Positions 10,158 to 20,002 of a DNA stretch of 41,466 nt are shown one piece after another (the first letter of the stretch is position 1; each line of letters begins with the position of its first letter). The translations under genes were made by a program, and so were the position numbers. A model generated the notes under the pieces. It did no database searches. It had not been told where the DNA came from and was given only the letters and a program-made list of their open reading frames with translations. Origin of the DNA: Chara braunii (lineage: Eukaryota > Streptophyta > Charophyceae > Charales > Characeae); NCBI GenBank assembly GCA_003427395.1, contig BFEA01000600.1, forward strand, positions 433,064-474,529. The letters run 5' to 3'.

Positions 10158-10411
10158 CCAGTTCCCGTCTCAAACAAAAAGACAAATTTCAGCCCTTTTG
10201 GGAATGGTCAAAGGATAGAGGAGCAGGCAAGGAAACGATGGGAAGAACCACTGGTGCCCCCCAGCGGCCCCCACCAGTATCCAAGCCAAGTAGGAGAACA
10301 GGCACTGCTAGTAGCAAGGTTGTGGTAATTTAAAGGAATGGGCTAGGAATGGACAGGGGAATGAACGGTCCCGCAGGTGGCCCCCAGAGGTACCTTCGTG
10401 TCTCCAGGATG

Positions 10412-10682
10412 TTGGACCTGGATGCCAGTTGTGGAGTTGGCAGGAGGGTAGATTACGGTAGGACAGGAGAAGGATGGTATTAACCCTTGTTCAACAACCT
10501 GCTCAGTTAATCCTCTGAATTCATAGTAAACAATGTTGGCAGGAGCTTGGGACCTGGCTTCCAGTTGTGGAGTTGGAAGGGGGGTAGGATACAGTAGGAA
10601 GGGAGAAGGTTGGTATCAGCGCTTTGTTCAACAACCTGCTCAGTCAATCCTCTAAATTCGGAGTAATCAATGCTGGCAAGAT
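10412..10682. repeat. ~135-bp tandem duplication in LINE-B 3' region
   Basis: Two adjacent units, about 10412-10546 and 10547-10682, share CCAGTTGTGGAGTTGG, TTCAACAACCTGCTCAGT and TCCTCTRAATTC at matching offsets. The units are diverged. They lie between the ORF2 tail and the hairpin; nothing equivalent was seen in the LINE-A copy. Confidence 0.75.
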
Positions 10683-10737
10683 CTTTTCAGTTTCCTTTGT
10701 TTTCTGACTATTCTTCAAATCATTTTGTACAAGGGAC

Positions 10738-10756
10738 GCTGGACCCATTTTCCAGC
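10738..10756 (+). promoter_or_regulatory. LINE 3' UTR hairpin, copy in LINE-B
   Basis: Stem GCTGGA / TCCAGC with loop CCCATTT, about 90 bases before the A tract. The loop differs from the other two copies but the stem is unchanged. Confidence 0.6.
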
Positions 10757-11072
10757 AGGTGACGCTCCCCACCAATAGATGGAGCCTTTCCCCGGGTGTT
10801 AGCGTTGTCTGCGCTTACCAGCACCACTAGCTCTGGAGGAAGTTTAAAAAAAAAAGGAAAGGGCAATGGCCACGGGGAGGGATTTTGGAAGGCGGCCGTG
10901 AAGAATCTCCACGTGGCGATACAGGCTCCATCTTGCATGCATCTTGAGCCCAACGAGGGAAGGGAAAGGTATCGAGAGGAGATAGCGAGGAAAGAACAAA
11001 AGTCCAAGTGTGAGTAAGCTCTGAATTCGTTCGGTCCCAACCCTGTCACACCTTGTTTCACTTGGATGTGAC

Positions 11073-11073
<1 letters not shown>

Positions 11074-11132
<59 letters not shown>
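11074..11132. repeat. (CT)n microsatellite
   Basis: About 59 bases of uninterrupted CT. It generates spurious RE/ER dipeptide frames on the minus strand. Confidence 0.95.
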
Positions 11133-11136
<4 letters not shown>

Positions 11137-12010
11137 GGAAGTAACTGCCACATCAACAACGGTTAGTGGTGAGGCGGGGAAGGATCAATAAGAGGTAAGT
11201 GGTGAGAGGAAAGGAGGCCTTCGAAGGAGCGAAGAGAAAGAGGGATAGAGAGTGCACGGAGCTACGAGGGAGCAAGGTCTACTACGACAACAGAAGCATC
11301 TCCAAGGAGACGAAATGGGTTGCAACGTTAAAAGTGTAGACTGTGGTGGCTGGAAGAGGGCAGGGCGGAGACGGGCACGGGGAGAGACGGGTGAATCTAC
11401 ACAAAAAAAAAGGAAGAAGGAGCATAGTCGTTCATAACCGGCGACCTCACATATGTGGATAGATGCTTAGATCCAAGGCGTCCAAGGGAGGAGGACGGTG
11501 GAGGAGGACGGTGGAGGAGACAGGTGCGAGGGGATCGGCCCACATGAAAGCACAAACGGTTTTAAGTGGGATTGGACGGAAGCTCGAGGCGGTGGCTGCA
11601 AAAGGGTTGGACAGCGAATCAGAATGGTGAAGGGTTTAAGAAGGGATTGAGGAAAAGGTGTTTAACAAGGGAAAAGGGACAGGAAAGACGGGACGTCGAG
11701 ATTGTAAGTTGCTTCCGGATGACTCGGTGTGGATCCATCATGTGGGTTGCTGCTCAAGTAGGACGTGCCGAAAGAATACACATTTCGTAAAAAATGAACT
11801 TTTTTTCCGAAAAGTGAACTATTTTGAATGCGAAAAAATACGCTGTACATGGGCCAACAGGGGGCTATGCGGCACTTTAAGTGAGGATAAATGGTCAGTA
11901 TATGTACTGTTGATGGGGTGAATGTTGTGGTGGGGCGTTTTGAGCCCTTCGTACATGAATAGTCGTTATTAAATGCGAATTAACAGTGTATAAAATGGGT
12001 TCTCGTCCTG
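11133..12010. other. No gene recognised
   Basis: Purine-rich sequence with a short GGAGGACGGTG duplication near 11490-11516. No coding pattern, RNA gene or element end was convincing. Confidence 0.5.
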
Positions 12011-12011
12011 T

Positions 12012-12150
12012 CCTGGCTAGGTACAGGGAACGACACTGTACAACATAAAAGGGCAGGGGCTCTTTGTAAGACAACATCTTGTTATCCTAGCTAGGTGTAA
12101 GGAACGACTGTGCCAGTCACACTACACGATATAGGGCAGGGGCTATCTGT
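12012..12150. repeat. Two imperfect ~75-80-bp tandem units
   Basis: CCTGGCTAGG at 12012 matches CCTAGCTAGG at 12086, and AGGGCAGGGGCT near 12051 matches the same string near 12133. GGAACGAC and a GTA(A/T)GACAA string also recur. The unit lengths differ by a few bases. Confidence 0.6.
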
Positions 12151-12379
12151 ATGACAATTTGCTGGGTATGTGGTCCCTATGTTCCATAAAAGGTCAGGGG
12201 TCCGGCGGCCGACACCTTGCAAGTTGATGGACTGAACCCGTCAATTGTGGTCGGGCGGAACACCCTGCCTGGTGCACTGACCGACCCGCAATCCATCACT
12301 ACCCCTGCAATAAATATGTTCGCAATTTTTCTTGGCAGAAGGGTCTCCTTCTTGGGGTGACAAATACTAGTTAAACATC

Positions 12380-12590
12380 GCATCAATTCGTAGTTATCGG
12401 TGTTCGATAGAGCACCTTAAGGAAGTGCCAAACAGTCGTTGGCTCGCTGTGCCGATTGCCAATAACACTCTTAGGGAGCCTTGATGCTGGTTCTTGATTT
12501 GTTTGGCGATCGAGCACCTTGAACAAGTGTCAAACAGTCGTTGGTTGTCTGTGCGGATTGCCATAAGCACTCTTAGCCTTGATGCCAGGT

Positions 12591-12654
<64 letters not shown>

Positions 12655-12745
12655 AGAGAGAGAGAGAGAGAGAGAGCCCGAGCTCCTTGCCTTAACCTGG
12701 AGAGGCATTGGCAGATACTAGTTGAACAGCGAATCAATTCACAGA
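12380..12745 (+). repeat. Dispersed repeat 'XY', copy 1, with (GA)n core
   Basis: Part X (about 12395-12590) has two ~110-bp subunits around CACCTTAAGGAAGTG / CACCTTGAACAAGTG, AAACAGTCGTTGG and CACTCTTAG. A GA microsatellite with AAAG interruptions follows at 12592-12676. Part Y (12677-12745) begins CCGAGCTCCTTGCCTTAACC and ends GCGAATCAATTCACAG. The same parts occur at 14.5 kb (same orientation) and 38.3-38.6 kb (opposite). The family is not recognised and no transposase is visible. Confidence 0.75.
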
Positions 12746-12946
12746 CTGAGTGATAGCCGAGTGTTTTCACACACGTAGAACAAAAATAACAGAATTCTGC
12801 AGTGAAGTGATTCCCTACAGCACGCAATAACATCTCCCAATGTTTAGACGGTCTACCCATGTTTTCAAACATGTAAAATAGAATGAAGTAACAAAATTTT
12901 GTGGCTAAGTGATTCCTGACAGCACGCAAAAAACGTTACCCAATGT

Positions 12947-13925
12947 TCAGAATGTCAACCGATGACGATCGGCAGGTGTGTACATGCGTTCATTGCAAGT
13001 TCGAACAGGCGACCCGAACGTAAGACACTGCGGCGCATCGACTGGAGCATCTTCCGCAAACATAGAAATATATTTCATGTGGACGAACCCGGTCCTTCCG
13101 GCCAGAGACCTGCCTATAGCATCCCGTATAGACGACGCTTGAGCTTCAACCTCACGCCATGCGTCCACATCGTCCACCTTACCTCCGATTACCAAATCCC
13201 ATGTCCCTTCGAATTCTCTTGTGACCAAACGCATCCCGTCTCTCCCGAGGTGCAACTCATTCCCTCTCCCGAGGCGCAACTCATTCCTGGACACGTAGAC
13301 CACAGTCAATCAAGGTCCTGTTCCGATTCGAACACGCGACGCAAAGGACCCTAGAAAAGAATAACATTCCGATACGCAATCTAATTCAGCAGTAGGAAAT
13401 TGCTCGAGGCAACAGCCCTGGAGAGCGCAAGGGGTACTCATCGGGGAACTAGGAATGTCGTGCACAGGCAAGCAACTCGTGTTTCAGCACACGGAACCAC
13501 GTGCGCGGCGAAGCAGTCACAACGTTGCAGTCCAACACATTGTGATGACGAGCAATTTTCAGCTTTGCACTCAAGTGACGGCACCGAACTGAACCGAGCA
13601 TAACTCTGGGCACAGGAATAAAACTCCCGAACTCGCACATATTAGCGAACTTGTAGTCGTTCGCGCACGGGCACTCCCGGAGCATTTTGTCCCACTAATA
13701 CTCTTTCCATGAGTCCAGGTGAGCGTCAGTGAATGGGACGACCGTCATCCATGGATCACACTCGAAGTCGTCTCTTGTCGCACCGTCAATAACAGTGGAC
13801 TCTCCACTGCCGGAGATGCGCAGCGAGCATGGGGGAAAAGGGTATGCTATGCGCTCATGCCAAAGACCCGAGGTCATCCACTCTGAGATGGCCATTGCGA
13901 TCGGCAAACGCCCTGCATCCCACAA
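12947..13925 (-). pseudogene. Family F copy 1, unknown protein
   Basis: The minus-strand translation aligns with copy 2 (16510-17470) over most of its length. Shared parts are PFPPC, ATR-DFE--PWMTVVP, YKFANM-EFG, SPRTW, CARH, SRVLCVA, VSRNE, a DLVI-GKV-D segment, SIRD-IG-SLA and MKY-S-F. There is an in-frame TAG at 13695-13697, further stops after CARHS and ISYC, and a frame change near 13300. Pairwise identity remains spread along the chain, so both were once coding. I do not recognise the family and assign no function. Cys and Trp residues are frequent, but no fixed zinc motif was seen. Confidence 0.6.
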
Positions 13926-14115
13926 TGAAAAAAATCAGCAAATGCATACATCCAACTCACAGGGAAAGAAAATAACCATGCCCCCCAAGGACGTCTGTCG
14001 AAACTCCGATGACGGGCGTCGTGTTGAACACGACCACCACCGCACGGCCGCATTGCACCCAGTTGGTGGCCGCATTGCACCCAGCCGGGCAAGAGCTAAC
14101 CCAACGGGCATGGCA

Positions 14116-14117
<2 letters not shown>

Positions 14118-14175
<58 letters not shown>

Positions 14176-14221
14176 AGAGAGAGAGAGAGAGAGGAGACGA
14201 CTAAGAGAGAGAGAGAGAGAG
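14118..14221. repeat. (GA)n microsatellite at edge of assembly gap
   Basis: About 104 bases of mostly GA, with AAAAG and GACGACT interruptions, running into the N gap. The true length is unknown. Confidence 0.95.
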
Positions 14222-14451
14222 NNNNNNNNNNNNNNNNNNNNNNNNNNNNNNNNNNNNNNNNNNNNNNNNNNNNNNNNNNNNNNNNNNNNNNNNNNNNNNN
14301 NNNNNNNNNNNNNNNNNNNNNNNNNNNNNNNNNNNNNNNNNNNNNNNNNNNNNNNNNNNNNNNNNNNNNNNNNNNNNNNNNNNNNNNNNNNNNNNNNNNN
14401 NNNNNNNNNNNNNNNNNNNNNNNNNNNNNNNNNNNNNNNNNNNNNNNNNNN
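14222..14451. other. Assembly gap (230 N)
   Basis: Unsequenced. It is flanked by GA repeats on the left and by 19 A then GAGAGAG on the right, so it probably failed inside low-complexity DNA. Open frames crossing it are meaningless. Confidence 0.99.
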
Positions 14452-14470
14452 AAAAAAAAAAAAAAAAAAA

Positions 14471-14790
14471 GAGAGAGACAAGTTGAACAACGAGTCAATT
14501 CGCCGTTATCGGTGTTCGATAGAGCATCTTAAGGAAGTGGGAAACAGTCATTGGATGTCTTCCCGGATTGCCATTAGCACTCGGGCGGGAACCTTGATGC
14601 CAGGTTGATGTTAGGTCGTGATCTGTTTGGTGACTGACCACCTTCAAGAAGTGTCAGACCAAAGAAGTGTCAAGCAGTCGTTGGTGATGGTTGTGGATTT
14701 GTTTCCCCCAGGTTATCACTTGTCGGTGCGGATTGCCATTAACACTCTTAGGGAATTTGCATGTTCGCAGCGTGTGAGGTCCTTCTGTGG
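14471..14790 (+). repeat. Dispersed repeat 'XY', copy 2
   Basis: After the gap and a short GA run come the end of part Y (TTGAACAACGAGTCAATTCG) and part X (GGTGTTCGATAGAGCA, CTTAAGGAAGTG, AAACAGTCATTGG, GATCTGTTTGGTGACT, GTGGATTTGTTTCCC and CACTCTTAGGG). Order and orientation run GA, Y, X from left to right. The copy at 38.3-38.6 kb has the same order on the opposite strand. Confidence 0.75.
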
Positions 14791-14963
14791 GATGACGCTA
14801 ATGTATCCAGCGGGGGCCAACAGTACTACATGTATGCAATGTCGAGCACCCATCGGTATGTATACAAGCAATGGAAGTGATCACGAGCCTTCTGCATCGG
14901 TAAAAATGACCACCTTCACGAAGTGTCAATCAGTCGACGGTCAGAGCTCTCGAGTGCTAAAAG

Positions 14964-15513
14964 CATTCTTAGGGGACCTTGCAGTCGTGTTCAAAACTTA
15001 TTGGCGTAGCACTAGATGTTCACCAAACAGTTTTGGATGTCGATTGTATCGACACACCATATGATGCTTACACGCAAGCAGTGGCTGATTGCAGGACCTT
15101 CTTTCCGGTGTGGATCTTTGAGAGCAGATTTGATGCAATCCATCGTTAGATCCATTTCGGAGAGGGGGACCTGCCATCCTGCCGCTGTTTCCTGTAGTCA
15201 TCACGTGGGAATCGACGACGCGAGGAACCGACAATGAACACTCTTAGGGGACTTTCAAGTTGCGGTTGTGTTTGGAACTTATCGGCGAAGCACTAGACGT
15301 TCACCAAGCAGTTCTAGATGTTGGTTATATCGACACATCATATGATGCCTTACAAGCAAACAGTGGTCGGATGCCGGCCCCCATCCCCGGTGTGGATCTT
15401 TGAGAGCAGATTTGACGCAATCCACCGTTAGATCCACATCGGAGAGGCGGACCGGTCGTCCTGCCGCAGTTTAGTGTAGTCATCATGTGGGAGTCGATAA
15501 CGCAAGGACCCGA
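14964..15513. repeat. 275-bp tandem duplication
   Basis: Unit one (14964-15238) and unit two (15239-15513) share C(A/C)(T/C)TCTTAGGGGAC, GAAGCACTAGACGTTCACCA-like sequence, TATCGACACA-CATATGATGC, TGTGGATCTTTGAGAGCAG and GTAGTCATCA-GTGGGA at a constant offset of 275 bases. No coding pattern was seen. The leading CACTCTTAGGG resembles the end of part X of the XY repeat, so this may be an extension of that family. Confidence 0.85.
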
Positions 15514-15571
15514 CGATATTCCAATTGGGACGTGCTCTTGCTTCGTGATGTGCAGGTGCTTACCGGCGGTG

Positions 15572-16112
15572 CGTTCGATCCCCTCCTTGACATGAGCATC
15601 TTTTCATCGATGGAGAATTAGGTGCGCACACCATCAGCGTGGTGATTTAATATGGATGGTGGTTTGTCAATTGTATATTTCCGGATGAAAATGTCATCAA
15701 ATCTTTGCATGGACAAATCCATAACATAGATTCATAACAGTCATTCTAGTCACTGCAAACATTGATCCCCTCCTTGACATGAGCATCTTTTCATCGAAAA
15801 TATCCATGCATCCCCTGACATGAAGATGAGAGATCGAAACACTTGCAAGATCACTATTGATAAAGTCGGAGGGATACACGGATGAAAACACTTGCAAGTT
15901 GCCTGTTCTTTTTGTAAAGGCCAAGTTGAAGCAAAGTGCGAATGAACTCTCACTTAAGTGGATTGCTCGGGGTTCACACCACAAGTGCGCGTGAACTCGC
16001 ACTTAGATGGAGAGCAAGGTGCGCACACCATCAGCGTGATGATTTAATATGGACGTTGGCTTGTCATTTGTATATTCCCGAGTGAAAATATCATCAAATA
16101 TTTGCATGGACC
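15572..16112. repeat. Interleaved direct repeats
   Basis: GATCCCCTCCTTGACATGAG plus CATCTTTTCATCGA occurs at about 15577-15612 and 15764-15798. A ~97-base block beginning AGGTGCGCACACCATCAGCG occurs at about 15619-15715 and again at 16017-16112. GAAAACACTTGCAA occurs near 15883 and 16164. Two 22-bp palindromes (15934-15955 and 15983-16004) lie between the copies. No gene was recognised. Confidence 0.75.
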
Positions 16113-16229
16113 AGAAACATAACATCCGTTCATAACATTAACTTTTGTCATCGCAACATCGAGATGAAAACACTTGCAACTTGATCTTTTGTTTTCCTAA
16201 AGGTCAAGTTGTACACCGCACGGAGAGTT

Positions 16230-16357
16230 TCGAAAAATCGTTTAATGCAAAAAAATCATTCAACCGCACATTGCGAAGTACACAACGGTGTTTTCAAAAA
16301 CCATTCACTGCAAAAAATAATTCAATCACACATTGTACAGTACACAGAGGCTTTCTG
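16230..16357. repeat. Two ~64-bp tandem units
   Basis: Units starting at about 16230 and 16294 share the pattern TGCAAAAAA, ATTCAA, CACATTG and AGTACACA at an offset of 64 bases. They are diverged and A-rich. Confidence 0.6.
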
Positions 16358-16509
16358 AAAATCGCAAATTACAGAACTACGAACATACTCGGTATAGCGT
16401 CTACTTGCAACTATTGTCTCTCACACCTCTCTCTACTACTTCATATCTACCATTTTCGGCGACACACATGCCTCTCACACCTCTCGCTCCTCTTCCCTTA
16501 AACACAAGG

Positions 16510-17470
16510 TCAGACAACCCGTCCGGATCTAGTGACGTACGGGGTTTCCCGCGGACGAGGTCGTGAACCGAAGCCATACATAGCATTCATTGATGACCCA
16601 TATACGTGGATCTGCGGTTCCTCGACTGTTGCATTCTCCGAAAATACGGACATGTATTTCATCCTAATAAACGCTCATGACCGTGCTAAGGAATTACCTA
16701 TACAGTCTCGTATGTCGGACACTTTCTCTTCCACCTCATGCCACAATGAAAAATCTTCGACCTGGCCTGCTATCACCAAATTCGACCACCCATCTACACC
16801 GAGGTACTGTAACGACACGAACTTGTTTCGCGAACTTTTCCAACTTCCCTCAAGTACCACCTCGTTCCGTGATACACGCACAACTGCATCAACGAGTTTT
16901 CTACTTTTGTTTGAAGTAGCGACACATAGCACTCTGGTGAAGTCACATCCCGCAATAGTCAACCGCACACTACAGTATGACAAAGTTTGTGGAGAAATCC
17001 CGGGGCAATGGAGTGGGTACTGCTCCAAGAATGAACAATGACGAGCACAGTCCACCAACTCTTGCTTCCGCGAACTTTCCCAAGTTCGTGGCGAAGACCT
17101 GATGTAGTCGCAGTCAAGGCGACTGCTATAGCGGCTAATGCAGCGGAGTGTTTTGCGCATATGGTTCAGGAACTTGTGCTCGAGGACACCATCAGGAAGT
17201 GTAATGAGGTTCCCGAACTCTAACATATTGGCAAACTTGTAATGGCTTGCCCAAGGGTGGTCACTCTTCATCGCGTTCCAAGTAGCATCGCTTCAATCGT
17301 CAAGATGTCGGTTCATGTATGGGACGACGGTCATCCATGGTTCCTCTTCGAAGTCCTCTCTGGTTGCTTCGCGGATCTAAGTATGACCGTTATAATGTCG
17401 CACTGATTTCGCACAAGGAGGAAACGGTTCTGCTACGCGCATGTGTGTCTCGGGACTCATGCTCATGCTT
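16510..17470 (-). pseudogene. Family F copy 2, unknown protein
   Basis: This is the better preserved copy: 16675-17271 is open for 198 codons. In order it has EPFPPC, ATREDFEEEPWMTVVP, HYKFANMLEFG, SPRTW, CARH, SYCSVRLTIAGCDF, TRVLCVA, VVRVSRNEVVLEGS, VIAGQVEDFSLWHEVEEKV, IRDCIGNSLA, MKYMSVFSENATVEEPQ and an end at 16510. Stops interrupt it at 17377-17379 (TAG), 17293-17295 (TGA, where copy 1 has Trp) and 16675-16677 (TGA). It aligns with copy 1 almost without gaps. It lies just downstream of family K copy 1 on the same strand. Function unknown. Confidence 0.65.
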
Positions 17471-17518
17471 GTCGACGTTCTCGACGACATTATGCACCCT
17501 ACACATCACACAGATATA

Positions 17519-18397
17519 TTAAACGATACATACGGACATGTAGACACTCGTAAATAAAGTTGGCAAATGATAACTCCCCTGGTGAGGCCTACACCCAGTC
17601 GTCACGTCCCTAACTGAATATTCACAAGGTTTGTACATGCTTTCAAGTACAGGTACTATACAACCACACGGGCATGCAGCTCTGCCGAATGTGTTCGTGT
17701 AACTATTTTTTTTTCTCAAATCCAACTCATCTTTGAGTGCATGATCTATGGCTAGCCTGTTTTTGAACCGCGCAAGAGAACCAGTAGGGCTGGATGTGTG
17801 AAACGCTTAAAAAGAAGTAAGTTTGACACCGTGGAATTCCTCCCTTGATAGAAAAAGAGCTCTTATTCTTCGACCGTCCACCTTCACGGCAGTAAAGAGC
17901 GTCACCACGGTGGTGCCACAATTACACACCCTCACTCGACCAAAGTAGTGTATGATTACCGGCGCCGACTTCGTCGGTTTCCCGAGGCAGAACCAGACAC
18001 AAAGTTTTTAATGCAACTTGTCCAACGACGTCCACTTTAGTTTCTCACATAGAATGTGTCATGCTTCCACCATCTCAGAAGTTTGAATGGGCTCCTCTTC
18101 GACGGGTTCCCTTTTCAGAAGTGACTCCAACCCGATAGGGTATGCCTGTACATCCTTCATCAGAGTGCACAGGTACCAAAAGTTAGACCCTGTATCACGA
18201 CAAATCCGAAGGTGTCCTTCTTCCGCACTTTGCCACGAAGGGATTTCCCCGTCGGGGGCAACATCATTTTCGAGGTGCAGGTAGTCACGGTCCACAGCAC
18301 AACGCCCAATGTCTTCCCAAATATTCTTTGACAAAATGATCAGATCGATGTCCGGCGCTGAGGAGTTTGTACTCTGTGACGAAGTACCGATCTCCAT
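17519..18397 (-). pseudogene. Family K copy 1, unknown protein
   Basis: The minus-strand frame starts MEIGTSSQSTNSSAPDIDL and continues ILSKNIWEDIG, RDYLHLENDVAPDGEIP and NFWYLCTL. After TGA (18059-18061) and TAA (18008-18010) it continues in the same frame with KLCVWFCLGKP, VIIHYFGRVRV, VTLFTAVKVDGRRIRALFL and SREEF. A further stop and a frame change near the A-run at 17706 follow, with recognisable SPTGSLARFKNRLAID and LESMYK beyond. The TGA aligns with a Trp in copies 2 and 3. All three copies align without gaps around these points, so the stops are later mutations and not intron edges. Function unknown. Confidence 0.65.
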
Positions 18398-18612
18398 TCT
18401 GTATCAGCGGAGAAACGCAAGGAAGCGTGTCAGTTGCGATTCTCCCGAGTGCATAAAAAAGAACCGAGTGCATAAGCAACAAATACAGGATATTGATGTG
18501 CACGAAAATGTTCGATAACTGGGAATTGGTTCGCTCTTCGCAAGAGAGCACAAGTTCTATAATCGTCGTTTAATCTCCACTTATTTTCTACACGTTATTC
18601 ATGTGGTTTGAT

Positions 18613-18634
18613 AAGTGAGAATAGATTCGCACTT
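18613..18634. repeat. 22-bp dispersed palindrome (example, one mismatch)
   Basis: AAGTGAGAAT, AG, ATTCGCACTT. See 24951-24972 for the type copy and the list of positions. Confidence 0.7.
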
Positions 18635-18745
18635 CGCAAGCGAGCGCAAGTCCTGTAACCGCCACTTAATCTCGACTCATTTCCAACACGTCATTCATGT
18701 GGAACGGTCAGACTACTCTCCTATTGAGGACCGCTTTCCTTACAG

Positions 18746-19324
18746 TTATTCGGGATGTTCGTTGCGACAGTACGGACAGTCATACACATCACGGGTCGTC
18801 GACAAAAAGTATTCTTCCTCTCAAAAAATAGTCTCTAAGTTGTGGTCCCTATGTTCCACTTTCCAGGAAATCTCGTCAAAGTTATCGAACAGGTAGTGCA
18901 ACTGCTAGGCACAAAGCTTTACGTGCCTCCTGTCGGCGTTTGACCAACTCTGCTTTGCACAGACGACGCGCCACTCGTCCATCATCTCTTCAGGAGTGGC
19001 AGGTTCTGGATCTCCCTCCTCGCCGACGGGCTCTACATCAATTTCGCCTTCCAAGGAGCACAGGTACCAGAAGTTCCAATCCATATCTCTATCGACCACA
19101 AGGTCATCGACGGTGGCGCCCATCCTCAATATCACGGGAACTTGCCCATCCGGTGCAACATCCGACTCGATGTTGAGATATCGTCGTGAACAGTTCACTC
19201 GCTCATACTCCCATATATTCTTGTCCAAAATGAAGAGACCGAGATCGAGAATCCGGCCTGGCGAGACGCTGCCGTGAGACAAGCTAGATGCGCTTGCGCG
19301 GGCCGAGGTCTGGTTGGAGTTCAT
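18746..19324 (-). pseudogene. Family K copy 2, unknown protein, internal deletion
   Basis: From 19324 to 18905 the frame is open for 139 codons: ILDLGLFILDKNIWEYERV, RRYLNIESDVAPDGQVP, VDRDMDWNFWYLCSLEGEI, MMDEWRVVCAKQSW and RRHVKLCA. A stop follows, and after it the translation jumps to QLHYLFDNFDEISWKVEHRD and then VYDCPYCRNEHPE with a stop at 18746. Compared with copy 3, about 94 residues between KLCAW and AQLHFLF are missing. So the open part is only the N-terminal half, and the C-terminal CPYC motif survives as a remnant. Function unknown. Confidence 0.65.
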
Positions 19325-20002
19325 CCTGCATTACGTGTGGAAACACGAGGTAGCATGTTAGCGATGACGTCCACGGAGTCTGTCAAGAATGACAACTGCG
19401 AGTATACTCCCACTTACGCCAGTTCATAATGAAGCGAAGTCATACACATCTATTGAAAGGATCAACGGAACAACCTACTCGGGGTCTGATAATTGTGAAT
19501 GTATTCGCACTTCGTGACAGGGTGGCCGTATTTCCTACTGTGCAAGGTACAAGAGAAGTGAAAACAAACACACGTACTCTTAGCACGAATGGAAACTGTG
19601 AGTATACTCCCACTCCCAATTGTGCAAGGATGATGCGAGTGCATGAAGCATGCGACACATGCAGGGGGGACTATGTCGAAAGGGACATATCAAGTAAAGG
19701 AAATGAGGGTGAGCACTACACATGACAATAACGCCGTGACTTGCGAGGTCGGGAATCCGGTTTGGAGAAACGGGTTGCGCTTCGTTGCAGGGTGTCCGTA
19801 CTTCCAATTGTGCGATGGACAGGAGAAGCGAAAATAGCTGAGCCGCGGGGTGGAAATAGTGATAACAATGACGAGTTAACTCAGACTAATGTGAACAACG
19901 AGGTTGTCGATGAACCCCGAGGTTTTCCTATAAGTACAGTAGCAAAGTGCGAACTAACTCCGAGTTATGGAAATCTCCAAGTAGGAAGGCTCACATAGAA
20001 GG
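19325..20002. other. Intergenic sequence with palindromes
   Basis: No gene was recognised. Four 22-bp palindrome copies lie here, at 19394-19415, 19491-19512, 19594-19615 and 19945-19966. Short related strings (CACTTCGTGACAGGGTG at 19508, CGCTTCGTTGCAGGGTG near 19779) suggest old duplications. Confidence 0.5.

Larger units (their letters stand above)
8760..10855 (+). mobile_element. LINE-B, 5'-truncated relative of LINE-A
   Basis: Homology to LINE-A begins near 8760 (SDSLWRGWVKNGV against TDSPWKGWVKKRV) and runs through the connection region, zinc finger and tail. A long 3' region with a 135-bp tandem duplication and the shared hairpin (10738-10756) follows, then ten A residues at 10846-10855. 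Orientation is opposite to LINE-A. No target-site duplication was recognised. Truncation at the 5' side is the usual result of incomplete reverse transcription. Confidence 0.85.

Noticed and set aside
13000-13345. B-box-like strings (GTTCGAAC at 13000, GTGTTCGAATC near 13325) suggesting tRNA or SINE
   Set aside because: No A box at proper distance, and the second lies inside the family F coding alignment (VLCVACSNRN).
14452-14470. 19 A residues as a retroelement tail
   Set aside because: They adjoin the N gap and a GA run with no element sequence before them; an assembly edge effect is as likely.
13729-14608. Long open frames crossing the N gap with RERERE-type sequence
   Set aside because: They are translations of (GA)n and of unknown bases.
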